From Gammaproteobacteria bacterium (GTDB lineage: Bacteria; Pseudomonadota; Gammaproteobacteria; HK1), in assembly GCA_009937425.1 (NCBI GenBank), contig JAACFO010000020.1, positions 1-43,075 on the forward strand: a DNA stretch of 43,075 nt, in the 5' to 3' direction. Below the pieces are notes generated by a model. It made no database searches and was not told the DNA's origin. It saw only the letters and a program-made list of their open reading frames with translations. Below are positions 26,921 to 36,512 of the stretch, one piece after another (position 1 is the stretch's first letter; the number at the start of each line of letters is the position of its first letter). Both the position numbers and the translations under genes were made by a program.

Positions 26921-28900
26921 TCAGCGGATAACCGGCCCGTCGCTGGTGACGATCAGTTGAAGTCTGCTCAACAGCATCTCCCAATCCACGCGCCGATTGA
27001 AACCGCGCACGTCGATACGCGGTGGCAGGCCGCCGCCCTCGACAATGTAGTAGCCACCTTCGGCGGGCGCCACGCCGTCCATCTCGCACACGCCGTTATT
27101 CAGCCGGCAGCTGATACCGAGCCGGCGATACGAAAATTCCTCGAAGATCCGTAGAAATGTCGAGGAAAGAACGGCGCCGGCACCACCCAGGCTGGCGAGA
27201 TTTTCCACTGCCCGCTGAGAAATTCGGTGGCGGGAATCATCGTCGTCGGGTGTGAAAAAGCGCGCGTCGAAGGTGGTCGGCTCCCAGTCTTTGAGAATCA
27301 GCCCGTGCACTCCGCCCTGCAACCTGCCCTGAATGTTACCAAAGGAAAAGGCACTGGTCAGGGCGTCCAGGGACAGATTCTGAAAATCCACGTCGGCGCG
27401 CAGCACGGGGATGACACCGAAGGGATCGGCAACACTGAGTTGCCGGATGCGCACCTCGCCGTCGAAGACTTCCACTTCCAGGCTGCCGTCGACGGTAATT
27501 GTGCCGCGAGCGTAGCTGACCAGCGGAATATCGCCGGCGAGGGTGCCGCCAAAAGGCGGCCAGCCCAGCGAGCGCGTGAGCGCCTGTAGAGACATGGGTT
27601 GCACGGCGCCACGGAAATTCCAGGTCAGATCCGGCGTGCCGATGGCCGCCACTTCCAGGGCATCCACCTGCACTGCGCCCTCCAGCAACGGCACCTGGAG
27701 CGGTGCGCTGAGATCGAAACGGCGGCCGGCGAAACGGCCTTCGAGGGTGCCGGCGCCGAAACCGATGCGGTATAGCTGACCGCCCTCCCAGCTGAGCATG
27801 GTGGCCTCAGGGTCCCCGGATAGATCCCAGTCCAGATGACCGTCGATCCCGAAAATGCTGAATCGGCCGGCGTCATCGCCGATACCCACATTGGAAAAAT
27901 CGAGCTGCAGCCGTTGCCCGCCGCCGGACGGTTGCCATTGCAGGCGAGCGTCCACATGACCTTCCACCTGCAGCGCATCCAAGGGTGTGCCGATGGCAAA
28001 AGGCTGCAGATAGGTCTGATAAATGGGACCCACGGGGGTCGCTGGAAGACGCAGATCCAGCATTTCGAGCCGGCCTTCAGGCGCGATTTCAATCTTCCCG
28101 TCGACGCTGGCGACGGCGGCTTGAGCGAATCGAAAGCTCGGCAGGTGCAGCGCTCCGGTCTCGGCATCAAAACTGCCCGCCGCCGATACCGACACCGGGG
28201 CGGCGCCGGCGTCCACGAATACCGGATCCAGGTACAGCTGACCGGAATTCAGTTGCAGCTCCGCCGCGGTTCGCCAATCCCGCCCGATGCCCGACAAACG
28301 CCACCCGATGCGGGCATCCAAACCCTCGCCGGCGTGCAGCCCCTCGGCATCACTGAAGCTGAATTCCGACACCGCCGCGTCCAGGTGCGCAGCCGGACCG
28401 GACGAAGCACTGTCGAGCTGCAACGACAGGGATAATTTGCCGCCGCCTATCTCCAGCTCTGGCAACGAGCCCTGCCCCGCTGCAAAGGCCCACACCGGAG
28501 CGGGCTCCAGATCCGGGCTGCTCAAGCGTAGCCGCCAGTCACCGTGATCTTGTTCCAGGCGCATGGACAGCGGCAAACGCATCGGCTTGCCGTTGGAGCC
28601 GCCAAGGCGCAGCTGCGCGTCCGCACACTGAATACCCGTGGCCGCGATCTCCGCCCTGGGACAATCCACGGCAACGGCTTTCAGGGTATTGAATGGTTCA
28701 GGCAGGGCCAGCCCGTCGCTACTCAGCCTGGCAGATACATGATCCCCGGCGGCAAAGTCGAGGACGAGTTCCACGTCGCCACTGGACCAGTTGCCGCCAT
28801 CGACACGACCGATACGCAGGCTGATTTCCTCGACCGCGGACGCGGGCACGGCCCCGGCCAAAGCCGACAGCGCCAACAGCAGGCGTAAATTGTGGCGAAT
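26921..28900 (-). CDS. ydbH: YdbH-like AsmA-family intermembrane lipid-transport protein, probable AUU start
   Basis: A large beta-rich protein of about 659 aa with the YdbH/dicarboxylate-transport domain (C-terminal part from about 400 on, with GTLAGDIPLVSYARGTITV and LQGGVHGLILKDWEPTTF). In E. coli, YdbH is an AsmA-like protein that, with TamB and YhdP, carries phospholipids to the outer membrane. The only ATG/GTG/TTG-class start near the N-terminus (TTG at 28876) would leave half a signal peptide. Reading from the ATT at 28900, directly after the cysM stop TAA and with AGGGG 8 nt upstream, gives a complete signal sequence (RHNLRLLLALSALAGAVPA-SA). I therefore prefer AUU, with CTG or TTG as alternatives. 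It is followed by ydbL. Confidence 0.8.
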   Translation of the reverse strand: MRHNLRLLLALSALAGAVPASAVEEISLRIGRVDGGNWSSGDVELVLDFAAGDHVSARLSSDGLALPEPFNTLKAVAVDCPRAEIAATGIQCADAQLRLGGSNGKPMRLPLSMRLEQDHGDWRLRLSSPDLEPAPVWAFAAGQGSLPELEIGGGKLSLSLQLDSASSGPAAHLDAAVSEFSFSDAEGLHAGEGLDARIGWRLSGIGRDWRTAAELQLNSGQLYLDPVFVDAGAAPVSVSAAGSFDAETGALHLPSFRFAQAAVASVDGKIEIAPEGRLEMLDLRLPATPVGPIYQTYLQPFAIGTPLDALQVEGHVDARLQWQPSGGGQRLQLDFSNVGIGDDAGRFSIFGIDGHLDWDLSGDPEATMLSWEGGQLYRIGFGAGTLEGRFAGRRFDLSAPLQVPLLEGAVQVDALEVAAIGTPDLTWNFRGAVQPMSLQALTRSLGWPPFGGTLAGDIPLVSYARGTITVDGSLEVEVFDGEVRIRQLSVADPFGVIPVLRADVDFQNLSLDALTSAFSFGNIQGRLQGGVHGLILKDWEPTTFDARFFTPDDDDSRHRISQRAVENLASLGGAGAVLSSTFLRIFEEFSYRRLGISCRLNNGVCEMDGVAPAEGGYYIVEGGGLPPRIDVRGFNRRVDWEMLLSRLQLIVTSDGPVIR

Positions 28901-29812
28901 TTAATCTGCCCCTGTGACTTCTTCTCGATCAAACAATCCGGTGGAGACATAGCGATCGCCGCGGTCGCACGCCACGGTAACGATAACGGCGCCGCGCAGC
29001 TCCCGGGATAAACCCAGAGCGACCGACACCGCACCTCCCGAAGAGATCCCGGCGAAGATGCCCTCCCGCCGGCCCAGATCCAGGGTCGTCTGCTCGGCCT
29101 CCTCGGCGCTGATCTCGACGATGCGATCGACGCGCTCGGCGTCAAAGATCCGCGGAAGATAAGCCGGCGGCCATTTGCGAATTCCGGGGATGCTGGAATC
29201 GTCGCCCGGCTGCACGCCGATTATCTGTATCTGCGGATTCACTTCTTTCAAGTATCGTGACACGCCCATGATGGTGCCCGTGGTGCCCATTGCGCTGACA
29301 AAGTGCGTGATGCTGCCGTGGGTGTCGCGCCAGATTTCGGGGCCGGTCGTTTCGTAGTGGGCACGCGGGTTGTCGGGATTGGCAAACTGGTCCAACACCC
29401 GGCCCTCGCCGCGCGTCTGCATCGTCTCGGCCAGATCCCGCGCTTCCTCCATACCACCATCTCTGGACACGAGGATAATGCGAGCGCCGAAGGCCTGCAT
29501 CACGGTGCGCCGTTCCACGCTCATGTGCTCGGGCATGATCAGCACCATGGAATAGCCTTTGGCGGCGGTCACCATGGCCAATGCAATGCCGGTGTTACCG
29601 CTGGTGGCCTCGATAAGCGTGTCGCCGGGTTTTAACTCCCCGCGTTCCTCGGCGCCGCGAATCATGCCCAACGCCGGACGGTCCTTTACCGATCCCGCCG
29701 GGTTGTTACCTTCCAACTTTGCCAGGACGATGTTCTCGGCGGTGCCTGCCAGGCGCTGCAGTTTTACCAGCGGCGTATTACCGACGAGTTCATCGAGGGT
29801 GGGGAATTCCAT
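28901..29812 (-). CDS. cysM: Cysteine synthase B
   Basis: CysM is a PLP enzyme forming cysteine from O-acetylserine and sulfide or thiosulfate. The 303-aa product has the PLP lysine in NNPAGSVKDRPA (Lys43), the phosphate-binding ATSGNTGIALA (about 69-79), SAMGTTGTIMG near 175 and GISSGGAVSVAL near 255. The sequence LVGNTPLVKLQRL at the start and the length fit CysM better than CysK. The last residues EEVTGAD* are immediately followed in frame by the ydbH start region, so the two are almost certainly one transcript. Confidence 0.95.
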   Translation of the reverse strand: MEFPTLDELVGNTPLVKLQRLAGTAENIVLAKLEGNNPAGSVKDRPALGMIRGAEERGELKPGDTLIEATSGNTGIALAMVTAAKGYSMVLIMPEHMSVERRTVMQAFGARIILVSRDGGMEEARDLAETMQTRGEGRVLDQFANPDNPRAHYETTGPEIWRDTHGSITHFVSAMGTTGTIMGVSRYLKEVNPQIQIIGVQPGDDSSIPGIRKWPPAYLPRIFDAERVDRIVEISAEEAEQTTLDLGRREGIFAGISSGGAVSVALGLSRELRGAVIVTVACDRGDRYVSTGLFDREEVTGAD

Positions 29813-29840
29813 GGGCGCAGTGTAATCCCTGTCGGATTTC

Positions 29841-29868
29841 TTGACACCCGCGGGACGTGCCGTAATAA
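29841..29868 (+). promoter_or_regulatory. Sigma70-type promoter for the small plus-strand unit
   Basis: A perfect TTGACA at 29841-29846, a 16-bp spacer and TAATAA at 29863-29868 (5/6 match to TATAAT). It points away from cysM into a plus-strand unit that ends at the terminator at 30374. Expected transcription start is near 29875. Confidence 0.6.
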
Positions 29869-29915
29869 CGCGCTAAGCTGCTGAACTGCGGTGCTTTATT
29901 CGCTCTTCGGAATTT

Positions 29916-30332
29916 TTGACACGTTTAAAGCGTGAACTGCGTCACACAATGCGCCGCCGTGACTGTCGGAAAAACTTACAACTACTCCGTGCCAGGTACC
30001 GCGGCTGCCTGCAAGCCATTGATATTCCACATCGGGAACATGTTGGCACAGCCTTTGCTTCGATAGTTTCCATACCGGCAAATCGGTGCCGCGCCGACGG
30101 GAGCGATAGCTTGAACGACCTTGCAAACTTGCGCGAAGGCCAACTGGTGGAAGAGATTGCACTGCTGTACCGAAAAGTGTGCAACGGGCAGGACACGGAC
30201 GACGTACGTACGAAGTGTGCACAGGCCTATTTAAGGGAGTTGTTGCGGTTCAAGCAGGAGTCGCTGGAGTTACTTCGCTACCAGCGTGCCGGCCGAGGCG
30301 CGCGCTGGCAGCGACGTCCGGAGCTGCACTGA
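29916..30332 (+). CDS. Hypothetical small basic protein
   Basis: An open frame of 138 codons from TTG at 29916, or 127 codons from ATG at 29949. I do not recognise it. The first half is Arg/Cys-rich and less convincing. The second half (from about residue 60: NDLANLREGQLVEEIALLYRK and AYLRELLRFKQESLELL, each within a longer stretch) looks like genuine amphipathic helices with normal coding composition. There is no signal peptide or membrane segment. It is the only open frame in a unit bounded by a good promoter (29841) and a strong terminator (30374), and lies between two minus-strand genes. It could be a real protein or the incidental frame of a non-coding RNA. Confidence 0.5.
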   Translation: MTRLKRELRHTMRRRDCRKNLQLLRARYRGCLQAIDIPHREHVGTAFASIVSIPANRCRADGSDSLNDLANLREGQLVEEIALLYRKVCNGQDTDDVRTKCAQAYLRELLRFKQESLELLRYQRAGRGARWQRRPELH

Positions 30333-30335
30333 CGG

Positions 30336-30890
30336 TTATTTAATTTTCGTTTCGTGACATGTCCCTAGTGGCACCCCGCTTGTTTTCAAGCGGGGTTTTT
30401 TTTGCCCATTGGCGTGCATCCCGTTGCTCAGGCAAGTAGCCAGGATGAGAGCATCTTCGCGACCGTCGCGGCCGGGGTAGTAACCACGTCGCACGCCGAC
30501 CTCGTTGAATCCCATGACTTCGTAAAGACCCAGGGCCGCGCGGTTTGTCGGACGCACCTCGAGCAGCGCCGTATCGGCACGATGCTCCGTCGCCACCTCC
30601 AGCAAATGGCTCAGCAACGCCCGTCCCAGACCCTGCCCGCGTCCGCTTGCGCGCACGCAGAGATTGAGAATATGCGATTCTCCCGCGCCCACCTGCATGA
30701 TGCCGTAGGCTCGCACCAGCGCCTCGCGCTCCACCACCCAACAGCAATATCCGGCACGCAGGCAGTCGCGGAAAATGCCTTCCGACCAGGGAAAGGCATA
30801 GGCTTCGCGTTCGATGTCCAGCACCATCGGCAGATCCGTGTCGCGCATAGGACGGATCTCCAGGAGCTCGTCTTTCAGCACGGCACTCAC
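30336..30890 (-). CDS. rimI: Ribosomal protein S18 alanine N-acetyltransferase RimI
   Basis: RimI is a GNAT enzyme that acetylates the N-terminal Ala of S18 (and other proteins). The 184-aa product shows IRPMRDTDLPMVLDIEREA at the start, FPWSEG near 34, and the acetyl-CoA loop RASGRGQGLGRALL (about 80-93), then ALLEVRPTNRAALGLYEVMGF and the final YYPGRDGREDALIL. Family members end about here (roughly 150 aa). This one continues for about 30 more basic residues, encoded across the antisense of a terminator hairpin. The start is a GTG overlapping the upstream uracil-glycosylase stop by 4 nt (GTGA). Confidence 0.93.
   Translation of the reverse strand: MSAVLKDELLEIRPMRDTDLPMVLDIEREAYAFPWSEGIFRDCLRAGYCCWVVEREALVRAYGIMQVGAGESHILNLCVRASGRGQGLGRALLSHLLEVATEHRADTALLEVRPTNRAALGLYEVMGFNEVGVRRGYYPGRDGREDALILATCLSNGMHANGQKKPRLKTSGVPLGTCHETKIK
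30374..30403 (+). terminator. Strong intrinsic terminator
   Basis: A 9-bp perfect stem CCCCGCTTG / CAAGCGGGG (30374-30382 and 30387-30395) with a TTTT loop is followed by eight T residues (30396-30403). It ends plus-strand transcription from 29841. It lies inside the 3' coding end of rimI on the other strand. Confidence 0.93.
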
Positions 30891-31669
30891 GGGTTGGCCT
30901 CCAGCAACTGGCGCGCGCGTCTCAGATCTTCCCAGGACTTTCGCTTCTCCAGCGGCGAACGCAATAAATAAGCCGGATGGTAAGTGGCGACAACGGGAAT
31001 TCGCGCACCGTCGTCGCTGTTCTCATAAAAATAGCTTTGTCCACGCATTCTGCCGATGGCAAGCGTCGATCCCACCAGGTACTGGGCGGCGACCCGGCCC
31101 ACGGCGAGAATCACCCGGGGCTTCACCAAGGCGATCTGGCGGCGCAGGTACGGGGAGCAGGCCACCATCTCCTCCGGCTTCGGGTCGCGATTCCTTGGCG
31201 GCCGGCACTTGAGAATATTGGCGATGTAAACCGCTTCGCGGGAAAAACCGATGGCGCGCAACATGGCGTTCAGCAACTGACCGGCGCGCCCCACGAAGGG
31301 CTCACCGCGAAGGTCCTCCTCCGCCCCCGGCGCTTCGCCGATAATCATGCAGCGCGCGTCGGCAGCTCCGGTGCCGAATACGGTCCGGGTGCGACCGCTG
31401 TGCAAAGGGCAGCGCTGGCAGCCGGCAACCGTGGCCTCGAGCTCTGCAAGGGGCATGGCGGCCACCTCCGCCACATCGATGGTCCCGGCCGGATCGACGA
31501 TAGTCGGTGTATCGGTATTTGCCGATGACGCGTGCCGCTCGCTGGATGCAGGCACGGCAACGGCGCTCTCGGCAGGCGCCTGTGGGCTGCGCTCACGGCT
31601 GAGCCACACGTCCACCTGCATGGCCTGCAGGTAACGACGGCGACGGGTTGTACCGGCGGCGTCAGGCAT
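30887..31669 (-). CDS. Uracil-DNA glycosylase, family 4 (Fe-S type)
   Basis: This enzyme removes uracil from DNA and starts base-excision repair. The 260-aa product has four cluster cysteines (Cys84, Cys87, Cys155, Cys171), the GEAPGAEED active-site motif (about 111-119), [10 protein letters not shown] (124-133), and [11 protein letters not shown] near 235. The first 75 residues are a low-complexity, probably disordered extension, common in this family when it arose from DNA polymerase-associated regions. Genes pssA upstream and rimI downstream are on the same strand; it overlaps rimI by 4 nt. Confidence 0.95.
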   Translation of the reverse strand: MPDAAGTTRRRRYLQAMQVDVWLSRERSPQAPAESAVAVPASSERHASSANTDTPTIVDPAGTIDVAEVAAMPLAELEATVAGCQRCPLHSGRTRTVFGTGAADARCMIIGEAPGAEEDLRGEPFVGRAGQLLNAMLRAIGFSREAVYIANILKCRPPRNRDPKPEEMVACSPYLRRQIALVKPRVILAVGRVAAQYLVGSTLAIGRMRGQSYFYENSDDGARIPVVATYHPAYLLRSPLEKRKSWEDLRRARQLLEANP

Positions 31670-31690
31670 CGGCGTATACCCGCCCCGGGT

Positions 31691-32464
31691 TCATTTGCTG
31701 TGCACGGATTCGTCCGCCGCGCCGGCGCGACGTGCCGCGCGGCGGCGGCGAATGCTTACCAGCGTCAGCACCGGTCCAGAGAGCGCGTAGAGCGCGGATA
31801 AGGCGAACAACACCAGAGCCGGATCGCTGGATACGAGCACGAATATCAGAACAACGACGAGAATGGAGATAAATGGCACGCGGCCCTTCAGGTCGAGTTT
31901 CTTGAAGCTGTGGTAGCGGATGTTGCTGACCATGAGGGCGCCGGTGATGATGGTGACGGCGAAGGCCGCCGGCATCATTGGCGCGCCACTTATCCCGTAG
32001 TCGGTACTGAACCACACGAGACCCGCGACCACGGCAGCGGCCAGTGGGCATGGGAGTCCTTGGAAATAACTCTTATCGGCGGTCTCCACCTGGGTGTTGA
32101 AGCGCGCCAGGCGCAGGGCCGTGGCGGCGGCGTAGAAAAACGCCGCCAACCAGCCAAGCTTGCCCGTATCCACCAGCGCCCACTGGTAGACCACCAGCGC
32201 CGGCCCGATGCCGAACGAAACCATGTCCGAAAGGCTGTCGTACTCCGCGCCGAAGGCGCTCTGGGTATTGGTAAGACGGGCGATACGGCCGTCGATTCCA
32301 TCCAGCACCATGGCGACGAAAATGGCCACCGCGGCCGCCTCGAAGCGGTCCGCCATGGCCGCCACGATGGCGTAGAAGCCCGCGAAAAGCGCCGCCGTGG
32401 TGAACAGATTCGGCAGCAGATAGATACCTCGCCGTAGCTTCTTGGGGTCTTGCTGCGCTTGCAT
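31691..32464 (-). CDS. pssA: CDP-diacylglycerol-serine O-phosphatidyltransferase
   Basis: PssA makes phosphatidylserine from CDP-diacylglycerol and serine at the inner membrane, the first step to phosphatidylethanolamine. The 257-aa product is the membrane (type II) form, with several hydrophobic helices. It has the CDP-alcohol phosphotransferase signature DGxxGRxAR(x8)GxxxDSLSD, read here from DGIDGRIARL near residue 55 through GAEYDSLSD. The C-terminus is basic (RRRRAARR). It lies 60 bp downstream of the phosphatidylserine decarboxylase-like gene, so PE synthesis would appear complete here, except that the neighbouring decarboxylase homologue has lost its active-site residues. Confidence 0.95.
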   Translation of the reverse strand: MQAQQDPKKLRRGIYLLPNLFTTAALFAGFYAIVAAMADRFEAAAVAIFVAMVLDGIDGRIARLTNTQSAFGAEYDSLSDMVSFGIGPALVVYQWALVDTGKLGWLAAFFYAAATALRLARFNTQVETADKSYFQGLPCPLAAAVVAGLVWFSTDYGISGAPMMPAAFAVTIITGALMVSNIRYHSFKKLDLKGRVPFISILVVVLIFVLVSSDPALVLFALSALYALSGPVLTLVSIRRRRAARRAGAADESVHSK

Positions 32465-32524
32465 GGAAATGATGCCCGGGGCCCTGAACCGACTCCCACA
32501 TGATAGCCAGGAATCGGGGGGCGA

Positions 32525-33190
32525 TCAGCCCGCCTGTGCCGTGCTCGAGGATCTGGACGCGTTTCTGACCAGGTGCCCCAGTACCGTGCAACCCGCTTGC
32601 GCGGTACTACCCGGGGCGGCCTCCAGCCGCGTCCCCAAGGGCATGAACACTTCCACGACTTTGCCGAAGTAGATGAAACCGATGCGCTGTCCAATTCCGA
32701 TACGCTCACCAGGTGCGCAATACAGCTTGAAACGTGAAATCGGGCGTAACGATGAAACGGTGAAAACGATGTCATCACCCTCGTCGGTCTGCACCCAGAC
32801 GCTGTAGCAATTTGGTGAGAATCCGGTGGAGCGCACGGTTTTCGGCCGGTTGAAGGGCTGCGCCGAGGTCCAGTAGTCCATGACCTTGCCCTCCACGGCG
32901 CTCCTCATCACGCCGATGCCGAGCCCCGCCAGTTCCACGCTTGTGCGGCGCGAATCCCGATCCAGCCAGGGATCCCGTGCCTGAGTCACCTCGATGACCC
33001 GGCCGTTACCGGGACTCAGTACGGCCAGCGGCAGGTTGGGTATATCCGGGACGGTCTCGCGGAAGAGATAAAGCACATAGGCAGCCAGTGCCCACAACGG
33101 CAACGACCAGGCAACACCGGCGTAATGGGCGACAGCCGCCGCAGCAGCAAAAGCGACGCCTATGGGAACGAGCCCTTCCCTGGCGATCAT
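32525..33190 (-). CDS. Phosphatidylserine decarboxylase-like protein lacking the Asp-His-Ser triad
   Basis: A 221-aa homologue of the short-form PSD. Two N-terminal hydrophobic segments (about 8-27 and 29-43) and the FRETVPDIPNLPLAVLSPGNG stretch align well with the family. True PSDs cleave themselves at a Gly-Ser bond to make a pyruvoyl cofactor, using an Asp-His-Ser triad. Here PADG reads PGNG (Asn62 for Asp), LDVHVNR reads LGIGVMR (Gly93 for His), and the cleavage site FGS reads FGK (Lys177 for Ser). A GST occurs later (about 194-196) but not at the homologous place. It is likely not an active decarboxylase. It sits between ilvC and pssA, the usual psd position. Start not certain. Confidence 0.85.
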   Translation of the reverse strand: MIAREGLVPIGVAFAAAAAVAHYAGVAWSLPLWALAAYVLYLFRETVPDIPNLPLAVLSPGNGRVIEVTQARDPWLDRDSRRTSVELAGLGIGVMRSAVEGKVMDYWTSAQPFNRPKTVRSTGFSPNCYSVWVQTDEGDDIVFTVSSLRPISRFKLYCAPGERIGIGQRIGFIYFGKVVEVFMPLGTRLEAAPGSTAQAGCTVLGHLVRNASRSSSTAQAG

Positions 33191-33232
33191 GTCAACGGTC
33201 TATCGCGGCGGCCGGCGGTGGCGCGGCGATCC

Positions 33233-34276
<1,044 letters not shown>

Positions 34277-34768
34277 TTAAATACGCAGGGCTTTTTCCCC
34301 GCGCCCGACACCGATTGATCCCGAGCGCGCGACCTCGAGAATCAGCTTGCGATCCAGGGTCGTGATGAATGCATCGAGCTTATCGTCGGTACCGGTGATT
34401 TCGATGATGTAGGTTGAGTTGGTAACATCCAGAATTCGGCCGCGGAAGATATCCGACAGCCGCTTGATCTCCTCGCGCCCTGCTCCGGTTGCGCGCACCT
34501 TGATGAGCATCATGGCACGCTCCACGTGGGGGCCCTCGGTCAGCTCCAGCAACTTGACCACGTCCACCAACTTATTCAGCTGCTTGGTGATCTGCTCGAG
34601 AATGGCATCCGACCCGGAGGTCGTGATCGTCATACGCGACACGCTCGGGTCCTCGGTGGGCGCGACGCTCAAACTTTCGATATTGTAACCCCGCGCAGAG
34701 AACAACCCGGCCACGCGAGACAGGGCGCCTGGCTCATTCTCCAGCAGCAGGCAAATGATGTGGCGCAC
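34277..34768 (-). CDS. ilvN: Acetolactate synthase small (regulatory) subunit
   Basis: The small subunit activates the catalytic subunit and confers valine feedback inhibition. The product is 163 aa from a GTG at 34768. It has an N-terminal ACT domain (IICLLLENEPGALSRVAGLF, RGYNIESLSVAPTED) and a C-terminal domain ending VARSGSIGVGRGEKALRI. The length equals that of E. coli IlvH. The GTG overlaps the ilvB stop by 1 nt (TAGTG), so translation is coupled. Confidence 0.97.
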   Translation of the reverse strand: MRHIICLLLENEPGALSRVAGLFSARGYNIESLSVAPTEDPSVSRMTITTSGSDAILEQITKQLNKLVDVVKLLELTEGPHVERAMMLIKVRATGAGREEIKRLSDIFRGRILDVTNSTYIIEITGTDDKLDAFITTLDRKLILEVARSGSIGVGRGEKALRI

Positions 34769-36495
34769 TAGGCGAGTTCCCGCTCTTTGCAAAAAGCCGG
34801 CAACAGCATATCGGCCTGCCCCTTGCCCGCCATCATCATGGGAAACACGTTCTCCGTGGGATCGGTAATGAAATCCATGAACACCAGGCGGTCCTTCATG
34901 GCGAAGGCTTCCCTGAGCGCGCCATCGACGTCGGAGGGTTTATCGATGCGCATGCCTACGTGGCCGAAACTCTCGCTCAACTTGGCAAAATCCGGCAGTG
35001 ATTCGAGATAGCTGTGGGATTCCCGCTTTTCGTAGATGAACTCCTGCCACTGACGGACCATGCCCAGATAGCCGTTGTTGAGATTGATGACCTTGACCGG
35101 AAGGCCGTACTGCTTGGCGGTGGACAATTCCTGAATGCACATGACGATGCTGCCCTCGCCGGTGACGCAGGCCACCTGGGCGTCAGGATAGGCGAACTGC
35201 ACGCCCATGGCGGCCGGCAGGCCGAAGCCCATGGTTCCCAGTCCGCCGGAGTTAATCCAGCGATTGGGCTTGTCGAAAGGATAAAACTGGGCTGCCCACA
35301 TCTGGTGCTGACCCACGTCGGAGGTCACGAAGGCGTCGCCGCCGGTCACTTCGTAGAGCTTCTGCACCACGTACTGGGGCTTGATGCGATCGTCCAACCA
35401 TTCGTAGTGCAGACAGTCGATGGACTGCCATTCGCGAACCTGCCGCCACCAGGCGGCGAGCCCGTCGGCGTCCGGGCGCCGGTTGGTTTCTTTCAGTATG
35501 CCGATCATGTCGCTGAGAACGCTCTTCACCGAGCCGACGATGGGCACATCCACCTGCACCGTCTTGGCGATAGACGAAGGATCGATATCGATATGGACAA
35601 TCTTGGCCCCGGGGCAAAACTGCTTTACGTTACCTACCACACGGTCGTCGAAGCGCGCGCCGATCCCCACGAGAACGTCGCAGTTGTGCATGGCCATATT
35701 GGCCTCGTAGGTCCCGTGCATACCGAGCATCCCCACGAACAGCTCGTCGGTGCCGGGATAGGCCCCCAGACCCATCAGTGTATTGGTGATGGGGAAGCCG
35801 AGTATGCGCGTGAACTCGCGCAGCTCCTCGCTGGCGCCATCGAGAACGACACCGCCGCCGGTGTAGATCATCGGGCGCTTCGCGGCAAGAATCAGTTCCA
35901 GCGCCTTCTTCATCTGCCCCGTGTGGCCGCGCCTGACGGGGTTGTATGAGCGCATGGTGATGTCGCCCGGATACTCGTAGGGAACCCTGACGTCCGGCGC
36001 CGTAACATCCTTGGGTATGTCGACGACCACCGGGCCCGGGCGGCCGGAAGACGCCACGTAGAAGGCCTTCCTCAGGGTTAACGCGAGCTCACGCACGTCC
36101 TTGACGAGAAAGTTGTGCTTTACACAGGGGCGGGTAATTCCAATGCAGTCCACCTCCTGAAAGGCGTCACTGCCAATAGCCGGCGTCGACACCTGCCCGG
36201 TGATGACCACCATGGGGATTGAATCCATATGCGCGGTAGCGATGCCGGTAACCGCGTTGGTGGCGCCTGGACCGGAGGTAACCAGCACCACGCCGGTCTT
36301 GCCGGTAGCGCGGGCGTAGCCGTCCGCCATGTGGGTAGCGCCCTGCTCGTGACGCACCAGAATGTGCTTAATCTTCTGCTGCCGGTAGATTTCGTCGTAG
36401 ATGTGCAGTACCGCGCCGCCCGGATACCCGAAAATGAATTCCACTCCCTCGTCTTCGAGGAATTGCATCAGGATCTGAGCGCCCGAGAGTTCCAC
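34768..36495 (-). CDS. ilvB: Acetolactate synthase large (catalytic) subunit
   Basis: This thiamine-diphosphate and FAD enzyme condenses pyruvate to acetolactate, the first step of valine, leucine and isoleucine synthesis. The 575-aa product starts MELSGAQILMQFLEDEGVEF at a GTG (36495) preceded by AAAGGAAGG. The frame is open to 36522, but that extends into the leader hairpin. Features: FGYPGGAVLHIYD, the catalytic Glu in VRHEQGATHMADGYARA (about residue 51), the central FAD domain, and the C-terminal ThDP site GEGSIVMCIQELSTA with NNGYLGMVRQWQ. First gene of ilvB-ilvN-ilvC. Confidence 0.98.
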   Translation of the reverse strand: MELSGAQILMQFLEDEGVEFIFGYPGGAVLHIYDEIYRQQKIKHILVRHEQGATHMADGYARATGKTGVVLVTSGPGATNAVTGIATAHMDSIPMVVITGQVSTPAIGSDAFQEVDCIGITRPCVKHNFLVKDVRELALTLRKAFYVASSGRPGPVVVDIPKDVTAPDVRVPYEYPGDITMRSYNPVRRGHTGQMKKALELILAAKRPMIYTGGGVVLDGASEELREFTRILGFPITNTLMGLGAYPGTDELFVGMLGMHGTYEANMAMHNCDVLVGIGARFDDRVVGNVKQFCPGAKIVHIDIDPSSIAKTVQVDVPIVGSVKSVLSDMIGILKETNRRPDADGLAAWWRQVREWQSIDCLHYEWLDDRIKPQYVVQKLYEVTGGDAFVTSDVGQHQMWAAQFYPFDKPNRWINSGGLGTMGFGLPAAMGVQFAYPDAQVACVTGEGSIVMCIQELSTAKQYGLPVKVINLNNGYLGMVRQWQEFIYEKRESHSYLESLPDFAKLSESFGHVGMRIDKPSDVDGALREAFAMKDRLVFMDFITDPTENVFPMMMAGKGQADMLLPAFCKERELA

Positions 36496-36512
36496 CTGGC
36501 CTTCCTTTAAGG

